Positions 29,353 through 37,770 of a stretch of DNA of 64,000 nucleotides are shown here, one piece after another; the stretch's first letter is position 1, and each line of letters begins with the position of its first letter. Origin of the DNA: Streptomyces griseus. Lineage in GTDB: Bacteria > Actinomycetota > Actinomycetes > Streptomycetales > Streptomycetaceae. The stretch covers positions 754,475 through 818,474 of the forward strand of contig NZ_MDKB01000002.1 in assembly GCF_001715295.1 (NCBI RefSeq), read 5' to 3'. The notes below the pieces were generated by a model. It saw nothing but the letters and a program-made list of their open reading frames with translations. It made no database searches and was not told the DNA's origin. Position numbers and translations under genes: made by a program.

Positions 29353-29823
29353 TCAGTGGCGGAGGAACCGGATCTCCACCGTGTCCCCGCCGTTGACCAC
29401 GAAATCACCGTTCTCGCACCGGATCACGGCCTCGCAGACCTCCCCGTAAGCGTCGCGCGTCTCGTGCGTCCCGATGACCGTCCACGCCCCGCCGTAGGGC
29501 GGTGGTGGCAGCCGGCTCAACTCCGCCAGCTGCCACTGGCCCGCGGGGACACACCAGTCGGGAAGATCGGGCCAGGCGCCGGAGGTGATGCGCAGTGACC
29601 GGTCGGAAGCGCAGGTCAGGAGCACCGACTGCCCGTCCGCGAGCACGAATTCGACGGCTTCCGGTTCTCCCGCGCATCCTTCGGGCCGGTAGAAGAGGCC
29701 CTGCACGGCGGTGATCCGCGCTCCCGTGAGCCAGTCGGCCTTGCCGTGGCGCGGGCGGCCGGGCGGCCGGTCCTCCCGGCCTGGGCTCAGCTCGTCGCCG
29801 GACGTTTCCCTTCCCACCGTCAT
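29353..29823 (-). CDS. Hypothetical protein
   Basis: 156 residues; I do not recognise a family. The ATG at 29823 has an ideal AAGGAG site 6 nt upstream, which supports it as a real gene. Positions about 32-150 look like a compact beta-rich domain (ITAVQGLFYRPEGC, AVEFVLADGQSVLLTC, WTVIGTHETRD, VEIRFLRH). No signal peptide or membrane helix is seen. It is 105 bp downstream of the methyltransferase gene on the same strand. Confidence 0.65.
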   Translation of the reverse strand: MTVGRETSGDELSPGREDRPPGRPRHGKADWLTGARITAVQGLFYRPEGCAGEPEAVEFVLADGQSVLLTCASDRSLRITSGAWPDLPDWCVPAGQWQLAELSRLPPPPYGGAWTVIGTHETRDAYGEVCEAVIRCENGDFVVNGGDTVEIRFLRH

Positions 29824-29928
29824 GACCCGCTCCTTCGTTGTGCGCTCAACCGAAACAAGGGTCGCACTACCGGTGAGTGGGACGGTGGGGCAGCTGACGC
29901 AGTTGCGTCCGGCGGCGGTGAACTCTGC

Positions 29929-30792
29929 TCAGCGGCAGGCCTGTTCCGCGCGCTTCGGCTTGCGCGCCTCGATCAGGAAACGGGCGGAGTGTGCGACGAA
30001 CAACCCCTCGGCCTCGATCAGGCGGTGCAGGGAGCGGAGCCGGGGCAGGTAGGCGTCGACGGTGAAACCCGGGACCATCCAGACGACCTTGCGCAGGAAG
30101 TGGACGACGGCCCCGATGTCGAGGAACTCGACGCGCAGTCGTTCCTCACGCAGGTCGACGACGTCGAGCCCGGCCGCCTCGGCGTCGGCGCGGGCGCGCC
30201 GCGGATCGCGGGCGGCGCGGGCCGTGGCCGGCTGCGGACCGAGGAAGTACTCGACGAGCTCGAACACGCTCGCGGGGCCGACCTGTTGGGAGAAGTACGT
30301 GCCTCCGGGCCTCAGCACCCGGGCGATCTCCTCCCACCATGTGGTCACCGGGTGCCTGCTGACCACCAGATCGAACGCCTCGTCCCCGAAGGGCAGGGGA
30401 GGTTCGTCCGTGTCCGCGACGACGACGGCGCCGCGCGGGTGCAGCAGGGCGGTGGCGCGGGCGACGTTCGGGGGCCAGGACTCGGTGGCGACCGTCAGCG
30501 GCGGGAGTACGGGCACCGATGCGAGGACCTCACCGCCGCCCGTCTGGAGGTCGAGCGCCGCCCCGGCGCGTGCCATGCGGTCCGCCATGGCACGGGCGTA
30601 CCCCCAGGACGGGCGCTGCTCGGTGGCCCGCCCGTCGAACCAGGAGAAGTCCCAGCCGTCGACGGACACGGCTTCGGCCTCGGCGACCAGGGCGTCGAAC
30701 CGCGCGTCGGAGGCGGCCGGCCCGGGCCCGGACTCGTGCCCTCGTGCGGGCCGGGGTTCCGGTCGGGGTCCGGCGAGGGGCGGTTCGCTCAT
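29929..30792 (-). CDS. Class I SAM-dependent methyltransferase
   Basis: 287 residues. A Rossmann-type methyltransferase core starts near residue 78: motif I reads ALDLQTGGGEVLAS in place of the usual DxGCGxG; a strand AVVVADTDEPPLPFGDEAFDLVVSRHP covers motifs II/III, and ARVLRPGGTYFSQQVG is the post-motif strand common to small-molecule methyltransferases. The N-terminus is disordered. The substrate is unknown. It lies just downstream of the prepilin peptidase on the minus strand. Confidence 0.75.
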   Translation of the reverse strand: MSEPPLAGPRPEPRPARGHESGPGPAASDARFDALVAEAEAVSVDGWDFSWFDGRATEQRPSWGYARAMADRMARAGAALDLQTGGGEVLASVPVLPPLTVATESWPPNVARATALLHPRGAVVVADTDEPPLPFGDEAFDLVVSRHPVTTWWEEIARVLRPGGTYFSQQVGPASVFELVEYFLGPQPATARAARDPRRARADAEAAGLDVVDLREERLRVEFLDIGAVVHFLRKVVWMVPGFTVDAYLPRLRSLHRLIEAEGLFVAHSARFLIEARKPKRAEQACR

Positions 30793-30891
30793 GCGGGCAT
30801 GGTGTCAGCCGGTGGCGGAGTACGCGACCGTATATCGGGGTGCACCGGCGGACCCGCACGGGCGCACCCGTACCTCCGCGCTTTGGGGTGG

Positions 30892-31677
30892 TCAGGCGGC
30901 GACTCCACCGGCCAGGAGGCCGAGCAACGCCCCCGCGATCATGAACGGGCCGAACGGGATGCCCGTCCTCCGCCCGGCCCGTCGCAGCAGCATGAGGCCG
31001 ACGCCGTACAGGGCGCCGAGCAGGAACCCGGCGAACCCGCCCGCGCACAGCACCGCCCAGCCGTACCAGCCGAGTGCCACGCCCAGGGCGAGCGCGAGCT
31101 TCACGTCGCCGAAGCCCATGCCGTTCGGGTTGACGAGGAAGAGCAGGAAGTAGAAGCCGCCGAGCGCGGCCCCGCCCAGGAGGGCCGACGTCCAGGATCC
31201 GGCGTGTCCGGGCAGCAGGGCCGCGCCTCCCAGCAGCAGGGCGGCGGCACCGGCCAGGGGCAGCGTCAGCCGGTCCGGCAGCCGGTGGACCCGGCGGTCG
31301 ATGACGGCGAGGAGCACGGCAACGGGGGTGAGCAGGAGCCAGACGGCCAGTTCCGGCCGGGCTCCGGTCGCGGCGGCCAGGACGGTGCAGGCGAGCACGG
31401 TGACGGCGGGGGCGAGGACCGCGGGCGCGTAGCGCGCGGCCGGGACGGGGACTGCGGGGGCGGTGCTCCCGGGGGCCGACGGGACGGCCACGGCGCAGGT
31501 CGCGCACCGGGTCGAGCCGAGCCAGCCGCCGCCGGGCCCGGTGAGCGTGTGTCCGGCCGGACAGGCGTCCCGCCAGGGCTCCTCCGGCCGGACGGAGAAG
31601 CGGTACGCGGCGCGCGGCAGCAGCAGTCCGGTGGCGGCGCCCCAGAGCACGGCGACCGCAGTCAGTGTGGCGTCCAC
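30892..31677 (-). CDS. Prepilin peptidase (A24 family, TadV/CpaA-like)
   Basis: 261 residues with about seven hydrophobic segments. The two catalytic aspartates are visible: one in LLAVIDRRVHRLPDRLTLP (about residue 124) and the GxGD Asp in NGMGFGDVKLALALG (about 195). The N-terminal part has a reduced Cys motif (TRCATC). It should cleave class III signal peptides on the cytoplasmic side of pilin helices. Candidate substrates in this locus are the Flp pilin at 45685 and the two pilin fusions. The start is GTG; a shared palindrome lies 35 bp upstream. Confidence 0.85.
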   Translation of the reverse strand: MDATLTAVAVLWGAATGLLLPRAAYRFSVRPEEPWRDACPAGHTLTGPGGGWLGSTRCATCAVAVPSAPGSTAPAVPVPAARYAPAVLAPAVTVLACTVLAAATGARPELAVWLLLTPVAVLLAVIDRRVHRLPDRLTLPLAGAAALLLGGAALLPGHAGSWTSALLGGAALGGFYFLLFLVNPNGMGFGDVKLALALGVALGWYGWAVLCAGGFAGFLLGALYGVGLMLLRRAGRRTGIPFGPFMIAGALLGLLAGGVAA

Positions 31678-31711
31678 GGACCGACCCTAGTCCGGTCCTC
31701 CCGTGGGGTCG

Positions 31712-31727
31712 TGGGCCCGGGGGCCCA
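31712..31727. promoter_or_regulatory. Shared palindrome, site A (prepilin peptidase)
   Basis: TGGGCCC-GG-GGGCCCA, a perfect match to the TGGGCCCNNGGGCCCA consensus found four times in this locus. It is 35 bp upstream of the prepilin peptidase and 54 bp upstream of the DUF192 gene on the other strand. An extra half-site GGGCCCA follows at 31742-31748. Confidence 0.6.
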
Positions 31728-31780
31728 CCGGGTACCGTTCCGGGCCCACGGGGCGGCCACGGAGGCTACGGTCGGTGTCC

Positions 31781-32194
31781 ATGGGGACATGGCGCAACGG
31801 CAGCGGTGTACTGACGGTCGGCACGGGGGCCGGGAGCCGGGAGGTGCCGCTGCGGATCGCGGCCTCGTACGGGGCGAGGGCGCGCGGACTGCTGGGCGCG
31901 GACGGGGTCGACGGGGCGCTGCTGATCACCCCGTGCGGGAGTGTGCACACCTTCCGGATGCGGTTCGCCATCGACGTGGCCTACCTGGACCGGGAGTTCA
32001 CGGTCCTGGCCGTCCGGACGATGCGGCCGGGCCGCCTCGGGCTGCCCCGGCCGCGCGCCCGCCATGTGGTGGAGGCGGAGGCGGGGGCGATGGAGAGATG
32101 GGGAGTCCGTCCGGGCACCCGGCTCCGGGTCATGGCGACGGACGGCGCCGGGGCTACCGGCCCCGTCACGGACGGCGGCCACGGGCCCCGCTGA
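31781..32194 (+). CDS. DUF192 domain protein
   Basis: 137 residues from the ATG at 31781. The DUF192 pattern is clear: ASYGARARGLLGADGV, SVHTFRMRFAIDVAYLD, a hydrophobic strand, then MRPGRLGLPRPRARHVVEAEAG. The family is small, often secreted or associated with envelope genes, with no firm function. It is divergent from the prepilin peptidase across shared palindrome A and may be co-regulated with it. Confidence 0.8.
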   Translation: MGTWRNGSGVLTVGTGAGSREVPLRIAASYGARARGLLGADGVDGALLITPCGSVHTFRMRFAIDVAYLDREFTVLAVRTMRPGRLGLPRPRARHVVEAEAGAMERWGVRPGTRLRVMATDGAGATGPVTDGGHGPR

Positions 32195-32290
32195 ACCCGA
32201 ACCGGCCGAGGGACGGCGGCCCCTGACCCCGGACCGGCGGCGGGCGGCTGCGGGGCGCCCCGCCGAACGCCGCCGCCCCCGGGACCGGCG

Positions 32291-33478
32291 TCACGGCGGC
32301 CCGGAGCCCAGCAGGGTCCAGGCGCCGTACGCGGCCGAGCCGAGGGCGAGCACGGTGACGGTCACGGCCGCCCGGACCGCCGTACGCGGCCCTGCCAGCG
32401 CGACGGCGGGCGGGAGCAGCAACGGGAAGGCCGGCATCATCAGGCGCGGCCGGGACCCGAAGTAGCCCGAGCCGATCAGCGAGACGACGACGATCGCGAG
32501 GCCGTACACCAGCACGGGAAGCGGCTGCCGCTGCCGTACGCACAGGAACACCAGCCATGCCAACAGCCCCAGGGCCGCGCAGAGTCCGAGCGCGGCGGGG
32601 AGCGGCAGCCCGACGACGAACGCGGCCAGTGCCCGGCCCCCGTCGATGCTGTTTCCCCACTGTGCCTGGACCTCGAAGTACGCGAACGGGCTGCTCTCGC
32701 GCACGGCGACGAACACCACATGGCCCAGCCAGCCCAGCGGGGCGACGCAGACCCCGGCCAGCATGCGCCGGTTACGGCGCAGCAGCCCGTCCCCGCCGGC
32801 GGTCCGGTACTCCCGTACGAGGACGGCGACGGCGCTCACGCCGAGGGCGGCGACGAGCGCGGCCGCCGAGGGGCGGGTCAGCCCGGCCGCGACGCAGAGC
32901 GCGCCCGCCACGATCCAGCGGTCGCGGAGCACGGCGTACAGCGCCCAGGCGGCGAGCGCGGTGAACAGCGTCTCGGTGTACGCCATCGACTGCACGAACG
33001 CCGTCGGGTACACGCCCCACAGCGCGGCCAGCAGCACCCCGGTCCGCCGCCCGTGGAGCCTCGCCCCCACGGCGTACATCCCCCAGGCGGCGAGCAGTCC
33101 GGCGGTCCAGGCGACGAGCAGCCCCGCGTCCCGCACGGTGAGGGGGGTCAGTTCGGCGAGGGCCCGTTCCAGGGCGGGCAGGAGCGGGAAGAACGCCAGA
33201 TCGGGGTGGAGGCTGCCGTCGGGCAGGGTGGCGGTGTAGCCGTAACCGTGCTCGGCGATCCGCTGGTACCAGACGGAGTCCCACCGCCCGCCGAGCAGGT
33301 GCACGGCGTCCTTCCCGGCGGCGGAGGCCCAGAGGTGCAGGACGAGGAGCCCGACGGCCCGGACGGCGGCGTAGGCGCCCAGAGCGGGTGCGGCGGCGGT
33401 GAGCGCGGCCGTGACACGGTGCCGGCCGGCGGGCGTGCGGGGCGCTGCCGGCCGGGAGCGCGTCTGCTGTTCGGGCAT
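32291..33478 (-). CDS. PIG-V-like / GT-C membrane glycosyltransferase
   Basis: 395 residues from the ATG at 33478. About 9-10 hydrophobic segments follow a short N-terminus. GGRWDSVWYQRIAEHGYGY near residue 62 and LAFFPLLPALERAL are the luminal-loop signatures of the PIG-V family of polyprenyl-linked mannosyltransferases; TRPSAAALVAAL is also characteristic. It probably glycosylates a surface polymer or protein; pilins are candidates by proximity only. It converges on DUF192 and is divergent from the pilin-fusion operon, with palindrome B in the 417 bp between. Confidence 0.75.
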   Translation of the reverse strand: MPEQQTRSRPAAPRTPAGRHRVTAALTAAAPALGAYAAVRAVGLLVLHLWASAAGKDAVHLLGGRWDSVWYQRIAEHGYGYTATLPDGSLHPDLAFFPLLPALERALAELTPLTVRDAGLLVAWTAGLLAAWGMYAVGARLHGRRTGVLLAALWGVYPTAFVQSMAYTETLFTALAAWALYAVLRDRWIVAGALCVAAGLTRPSAAALVAALGVSAVAVLVREYRTAGGDGLLRRNRRMLAGVCVAPLGWLGHVVFVAVRESSPFAYFEVQAQWGNSIDGGRALAAFVVGLPLPAALGLCAALGLLAWLVFLCVRQRQPLPVLVYGLAIVVVSLIGSGYFGSRPRLMMPAFPLLLPPAVALAGPRTAVRAAVTVTVLALGSAAYGAWTLLGSGPP

Positions 33479-33895
33479 GGGGCCGATTATGACCGCACCC
33501 GTCCACGGCGCGGCCCGGCCCGGCACCGTGGGGGGTGCGCCGGGACGGGCGTCGCTCCGTGACGGGAGAAACGCTAGCCGTCACCGGGGCCCACGTCGTG
33601 GGCCCCAGGGCCCAACCCGCTCCCGATTCCGCCCGATGGCCGAGGCGATCACACGCTCGGTCACCGCGCCGGCGCGGCCGGCCCCGCCCGGTGCTCCGGC
33701 AGCCGGAAGCCACAGGGGCGGTGAAATGCCGTCGAACCGGGCGTGAGCATGTCCTCGGCCTCACCGCGCCCCGCACGTGACGCGCGGCCCGCGTGGGCCC
33801 GGGAATGGGGCCGGGGGCCCGGGTCAGGCGGTGGGTCGCGACCGTACGCTCCCCGCGGGCAGGCAGCTCGGCGAGTGGTGGAGAGGGGTCGGACC
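33479..33895. other. Control region between the glycosyltransferase and the pilin-fusion operon
   Basis: 417 bp. It carries palindrome B at 33599-33614 and an extra half-site. In the frame of the downstream gene it stays open from 33743, so the real start could be earlier than annotated, but the translation 33743-33895 is Arg/Gly/Pro-rich and has no supporting ribosome site. Confidence 0.45.
33599..33614. promoter_or_regulatory. Shared palindrome, site B (pilin-fusion operon)
   Basis: TGGGCCC-CA-GGGCCCA, a perfect consensus match. A further GGGCCCA at 33587-33593 forms a second inverted arrangement with it (5-bp spacer). It is about 280 bp upstream of the plus-strand fusion gene as annotated and 121 bp upstream of the glycosyltransferase start. 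Confidence 0.6.
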
Positions 33896-35878
33896 GTGAG
33901 CGGTGGCGAGGGCTGGGGACGCGGGGACGCGGGCCGTACACCGGGCGGTGGGGGTGGCGGCTGGTTCTTTCCCCTGACCCGCAGTTGGGCGGCGGGCGCG
34001 CTCGTGTACGTCGCCGCCGGCTACGTCGTCACGCGGGCCCTGGTCGAGACGCTCGCCACCGCGGAACGGCTCGACGTCTTCGGATGGCGGCTGGCCCTGC
34101 TGCATCTGCCGGGCGTCGTCGTCACCGTACTGACGGTGCTGGCCGCCGTCCGGGCGCTGCCCGAGGAGCGGCGCGACTCGCGGGCGCCCCGTCTGCTCGC
34201 CGCGTCGGCGGTGCCGGTGGCCGGGCTCGCCTACGGCTACGCCGTGTCGTGGGACGTGGTGGACGCCGAGGGTGTCACGATGCCGGTCGTCGTGATGGTC
34301 ACCGGCGCGGCGGTGGGGCTGGCGCTGGAGCGGCTGCTGGAGGCGCGCGGCTCGGAGCGCCCGGCCCCGACGCCGTACCACCGCTCGTACGACTGGCGCG
34401 ACGCCGGTGCCACCGCCACGGAGTACCTGGGCGTCATCGTCCTGGTGGCCGCGTTGATCGGCGCGCTCGCCATGGCCGGTCTCGGGGGCCGGATCGGCGA
34501 GGGCATCCGGTGTGCGATCAGTTCGCTCACCGGTGACGGCAGCGGGTGCACCGCGGGCGGGAACGGCACGGCGGAACCGAAGACCGACGACGACTACGAG
34601 CCGGCGCTCTGCCAGGTGTCGAGCATCTCGGACACCGCCGGCGGCAAGGTCAAGATCGGCTGGTTCGAGTGGGGAGAGGAGTACGGCTTCCAGCAGAAGG
34701 TCGCCCAGGCCAAGACCGACGTGAACGAGGACGGGAAGGTCGACGAGAACGACAAGCTCGTCTACATGACGTTCACCGACGCCGCGTCGGCCGGGCTCAA
34801 CGCCAGTACGCCGGGCGTCAAACTCGGCAAACTCGGCAAGGCGGACATCGATGTCGGCGGCGGCGTCAAGATAACCAACGGGGACACCTGGGTGTTCACG
34901 AGCGAGACGGACGCCCAGAAAATGAGGGACGACATCGAGGAGATGAAGATGTGGGAGACCTCGATGAAGCACAGCGGCGGCTACGGCGGCAACTGGTACT
35001 CCGGCATGAAGTGGGCGGAGAAGAAGGAGGCCGTCGAGAAGAAGATCGGTGACAAGAAAATCTCCTACTCGACCATCGGCATCAACGTGTTCGCGGACGG
35101 CGGCCTCTCCCTCAAGCCGGGTGACGACACGAAGCTCGGCGCCAAACTGGGCGGCAAGGCGAAGTTCTCCCCGGACGTGACGATCACCAAGGACGACGTG
35201 AAGGGCAACGAGTCCTACACGTACACCGCCAAGCTGGAGATCGAGGGCAAGGTGAGCGGCACAGCGGGCCCGCTCGGCGGTACGGCCGGCGCGAAGGACA
35301 CCCGCACGGGAGCGCTCACCGTCACCCGCGACCAGAAGACCGGGAAGATCGTCCGGATCGACATGACGCAGACCGTGGAGAAGACCTCGACGTCCGACAA
35401 GGGCGAGGCCGGGGGCGACAACGGGGAGAAGGGGAAGGACAAGCGCGGCGGGAAGGGCAGCGTGACCGACTCCTCCGGGGACACGGGCATCGAGGTCCGG
35501 ACGAACTCGATCGTCTTCGGCAAGGAACCGGACAAGGTCACGGAGGCCAAGCGCGACCTGGCCGAGCAGTGGCTGGACGGCTCCGGCAACAACACCGCCC
35601 CGTTCGAGTACATGTTCGGCGACCATTCCCTGGAGAAGAAGCCTGCCGGGAGCGACCCCTTCGAGCAGATGATGTTCCAGGACGGCCTGTCCAGCACGAT
35701 GCGGTACCACGGCGAGGCGGACGCACAGGAGTTCGGGTTCGAGGTGTCGCTCGGCATGAGTCTGGGGTTCTCGGTCTCCGACGAGCACAAGAAGGAGACA
35801 CTGACCGATGCGCGGTTCCTCGGGGCTCCGCGGGGCGACAAGCGCTCGTACCTCCCGTACAGCTACTGCGCCCGGTGA
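33896..35878 (+). CDS. Membrane domain - Flp prepilin - large exported domain fusion protein
   Basis: 660 residues from the GTG at 33896 (AGAGGGG 8 nt before); earlier in-frame starts reach 33743. Order: about four transmembrane helices (within 30-146), then RDAG171|ATATE176YLG, a complete Flp-type class III cleavage site with Glu at +5, and a pilin helix (about 177-198). Two Cys (206, 218) flank SSLTG. From 220 to 660 comes a Lys/Asp/Gly-rich exported region with an EF-hand-like loop DVNEDGKVDEND (275-286). The C-terminal domain is not recognised. A lipoprotein gene follows 20 bp downstream. If cleaved, this would be a pilin-like subunit carrying a roughly 440-residue cargo. Confidence 0.8.
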   Translation: MSGGEGWGRGDAGRTPGGGGGGWFFPLTRSWAAGALVYVAAGYVVTRALVETLATAERLDVFGWRLALLHLPGVVVTVLTVLAAVRALPEERRDSRAPRLLAASAVPVAGLAYGYAVSWDVVDAEGVTMPVVVMVTGAAVGLALERLLEARGSERPAPTPYHRSYDWRDAGATATEYLGVIVLVAALIGALAMAGLGGRIGEGIRCAISSLTGDGSGCTAGGNGTAEPKTDDDYEPALCQVSSISDTAGGKVKIGWFEWGEEYGFQQKVAQAKTDVNEDGKVDENDKLVYMTFTDAASAGLNASTPGVKLGKLGKADIDVGGGVKITNGDTWVFTSETDAQKMRDDIEEMKMWETSMKHSGGYGGNWYSGMKWAEKKEAVEKKIGDKKISYSTIGINVFADGGLSLKPGDDTKLGAKLGGKAKFSPDVTITKDDVKGNESYTYTAKLEIEGKVSGTAGPLGGTAGAKDTRTGALTVTRDQKTGKIVRIDMTQTVEKTSTSDKGEAGGDNGEKGKDKRGGKGSVTDSSGDTGIEVRTNSIVFGKEPDKVTEAKRDLAEQWLDGSGNNTAPFEYMFGDHSLEKKPAGSDPFEQMMFQDGLSSTMRYHGEADAQEFGFEVSLGMSLGFSVSDEHKKETLTDARFLGAPRGDKRSYLPYSYCAR

Positions 35879-35897
35879 CGGGCACGACGAAGAGGCG

Positions 35898-36656
35898 ATG
35901 ACGTTGACGAAGTCCGAGGCGCTGGACCGCGGGTCGAAGAGGGTGCCGTCCGCCCGGAGGGCTGGCCCGGCGGCGTCCGGTGCGTGTGCCCGCACGGCCT
36001 GGGGCCGACCCGGTACCGGCGGTACCGGGGTGATCCCGGCGACGCGGCGCGCGTGCGTGCCTGGAGCCGCCGGGCGGAAGGGCCTTCCGGGACGCGGCCT
36101 GGGCGCGGTGGCCGCCGCCGCCCTCGGTCTGACGCTGCTCACCGGCTGCGGCGGCGGGGACACCGCGGCGGTCCCGGAGGGGTGGGGCACGCTGGACACG
36201 AAAAGCGTGTCCGTCGGCTACCCGGAGGACCAGGGGTACGCCCCGCAGCCGGCCGCCGAACGCGGCCCGGCGAACGCGGCGGTCGCGGTCAAGGAGGAGA
36301 AGGGGCTGCGCACCGGCATGGTCTCGGTGCAACTGGACTTCGCCACGGGCGTCGGCGACGCCGGCGAGGCCGCCGCCGCGGCAGGCGCCGGGATCGGGCT
36401 CGGGACGACCCGCAAGGACACCCGGGACGTGCGGCTCGCAGGCGAGGAGAGCGCCCGCGACGCCCGCAGGATCGACTACGAGTTCACGTCGGGCGGCGAG
36501 GACCGGACCCCGGCGAAGGGCACGCGGATGACCGGGGTCGTGGTGGCCGGGGTGGACTCGCGGGACGTACCGTTCGCGGTCCGGGTCAACGCGGTGAAGG
36601 GTGCGCTGACCCCTGCCGACCTCGACGCGTTCGTCGGGTCCATCACGGTCAAGTAA
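35898..36656 (+). CDS. Lipoprotein encoded with the pilin fusion
   Basis: 252 residues from the ATG at 35898. The lipobox LLTGC puts the lipidated Cys at residue 84, much too far for a normal signal peptide. A GTG at 36057 (V54) would give a usual 31-residue leader and may be the true start. The mature part is Ala/Gly-rich with no recognised domain (VSVGYPEDQGYAPQPA, VSVQLDFATGVGDAG, YEFTSGGEDRTPAKG). It sits 20 bp after the fusion gene and probably acts with it at the outer membrane face. Confidence 0.75.
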   Translation: MTLTKSEALDRGSKRVPSARRAGPAASGACARTAWGRPGTGGTGVIPATRRACVPGAAGRKGLPGRGLGAVAAAALGLTLLTGCGGGDTAAVPEGWGTLDTKSVSVGYPEDQGYAPQPAAERGPANAAVAVKEEKGLRTGMVSVQLDFATGVGDAGEAAAAAGAGIGLGTTRKDTRDVRLAGEESARDARRIDYEFTSGGEDRTPAKGTRMTGVVVAGVDSRDVPFAVRVNAVKGALTPADLDAFVGSITVK

Positions 36657-36676
36657 CCCGCTGCGGAGCCCTTTTC

Positions 36677-37126
36677 ATGGACGTACTGCCCGGTGGCACG
36701 GCCACCTTCCTGCTGGTGTTCGGCCTGTTCCTCGGGGCGTTCGCGGGCCGCTCCGCCCTCCGGCTGGTCCGGGTGCTCGGGCTGATGAGGCGGGGCGCGC
36801 ATGCCGAGGGGCGGTGCTCCGAGCGGCGCGTCGTGGACCGGGGCGCGGGGACGGAGCGGCGCTACACCACCGAGTACGTCTTCGCCTTCCGCACCCCGGA
36901 CGGCCGGGAGGTGGAGTTCACCGACCACTCCCCCGGGCCGTTCGGCCTCGAGGTCGGGGCACCGGTGCGGGTCTCGTACGACCCGGCGGACCCGGCGCGG
37001 CGGGCCACCGTCGCGGGGCCGGGCGCGTGGGGTCCGGTACTGATGCCGACGGTGTTCGCCGTGGTGCTCGGTCTCTTCTCGCTGGGCCTGCTGCTGGGGT
37101 TCGCGGCGATGCGGGGGTGGATCTGA
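36677..37126 (+). CDS. DUF3592 membrane protein
   Basis: 149 residues from the ATG at 36677 (GGAG 9 nt upstream). Two transmembrane helices (about 10-28 and 122-143) bracket a beta domain with EYVFAFRTPDGREVEFTDHS and APVRVSYDPADPARRATV, the DUF3592 pattern. Function unknown. It lies 20 bp after the lipoprotein and completes the pilin-fusion operon, converging on the immunity genes. Confidence 0.78.
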   Translation: MDVLPGGTATFLLVFGLFLGAFAGRSALRLVRVLGLMRRGAHAEGRCSERRVVDRGAGTERRYTTEYVFAFRTPDGREVEFTDHSPGPFGLEVGAPVRVSYDPADPARRATVAGPGAWGPVLMPTVFAVVLGLFSLGLLLGFAAMRGWI

Positions 37127-37205
37127 CGGGCCGGGTACGGGGTACGCCGGGACAGGTGCCGAGGCCCGGTCCTTACGGGGTGCGCGGCGCCGTGTGAGGG
37201 CGGAC

Positions 37206-37300
37206 GCGGTGGCACGGACCTCATGAGACGGCGGACGCCGTGACCCCGGACCTCACGTGACGGCGAACGCCGTGGCCCCGGACCTCATGTGACGGCGGAC
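37206..37300. repeat. Three tandem imperfect 31-32-bp repeats
   Basis: Copies at 37206-37236, 37237-37268 and 37269-37300. Each has the pattern G-C-CGTG-CCCGGACCTCA-GTGACGGCG-AC, differing at a few bases. The last copy contains the stop codon and final codons of the minus-strand gene ending at 37285, so the array looks like a duplicated gene end. Confidence 0.75.
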
Positions 37301-37770
37301 GACGTCAGGAGGACGGCGAAGAGTACGACCGGTTCCTCCCGGTCCATCTGCCCCACCCCGACCCCGACCCGGCGCCCGTCGCCCACGTCCCAGATCTGCA
37401 GGTCGCCGTAGTAGCCGAGTTCGAAGAGCGCCTCGAAGAACGGCGGCACGGACCCGCCCTCCACATCGCGTTCGGCATACGCGTCGGTGGAGAGTACCCG
37501 GTGCGGCCCCCAACGCTCGTCCAGCGCGAGAACCACCCCCCAGCGCTCGCTCTCGAACTCCTCGTACGCCGCCTCCGACGCCCCGCCGTCCCCGGGGCCG
37601 TAGAAGTCCTCGCTGACCCGGAGCGCCACGACGGCGAAGTCCTCGCCGGGGGCGGATCGGGTGGCGTCGGCGCAGCCGGCCCAGGGCGGTGCGGTACTGC
37701 CGGTGCGCAGGGCCTCGACCGCCGCGAGGGCAGCGTTCACCCTGGCCGCGAACCCCGGCGCCCCACTCAC
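37285..37770 (-). CDS. Small protein coupled to the Imm52-like gene; candidate second immunity factor
   Basis: 161 residues. The GTG start at 37770 overlaps the stop of the Imm52-like gene (GTGA), so the two are translationally coupled. The open frame runs much further upstream, antisense-like through the immunity and toxin genes, but only this end has coding character. The acidic, aromatic C-terminal half (ESERWGVVLALDERWGPHRVL, ALFELGYYGDLQIWDVGDG) looks like a small soluble immunity protein; no family is recognised. Confidence 0.7.
   Translation of the reverse strand: MSGAPGFAARVNAALAAVEALRTGSTAPPWAGCADATRSAPGEDFAVVALRVSEDFYGPGDGGASEAAYEEFESERWGVVLALDERWGPHRVLSTDAYAERDVEGGSVPPFFEALFELGYYGDLQIWDVGDGRRVGVGVGQMDREEPVVLFAVLLTSSAVT

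Noticed and set aside
30042..31153. Long plus-strand frames opposite the methyltransferase and prepilin peptidase genes
   Set aside because: Low-complexity Arg/Ser/Pro translations antisense to well-supported genes.
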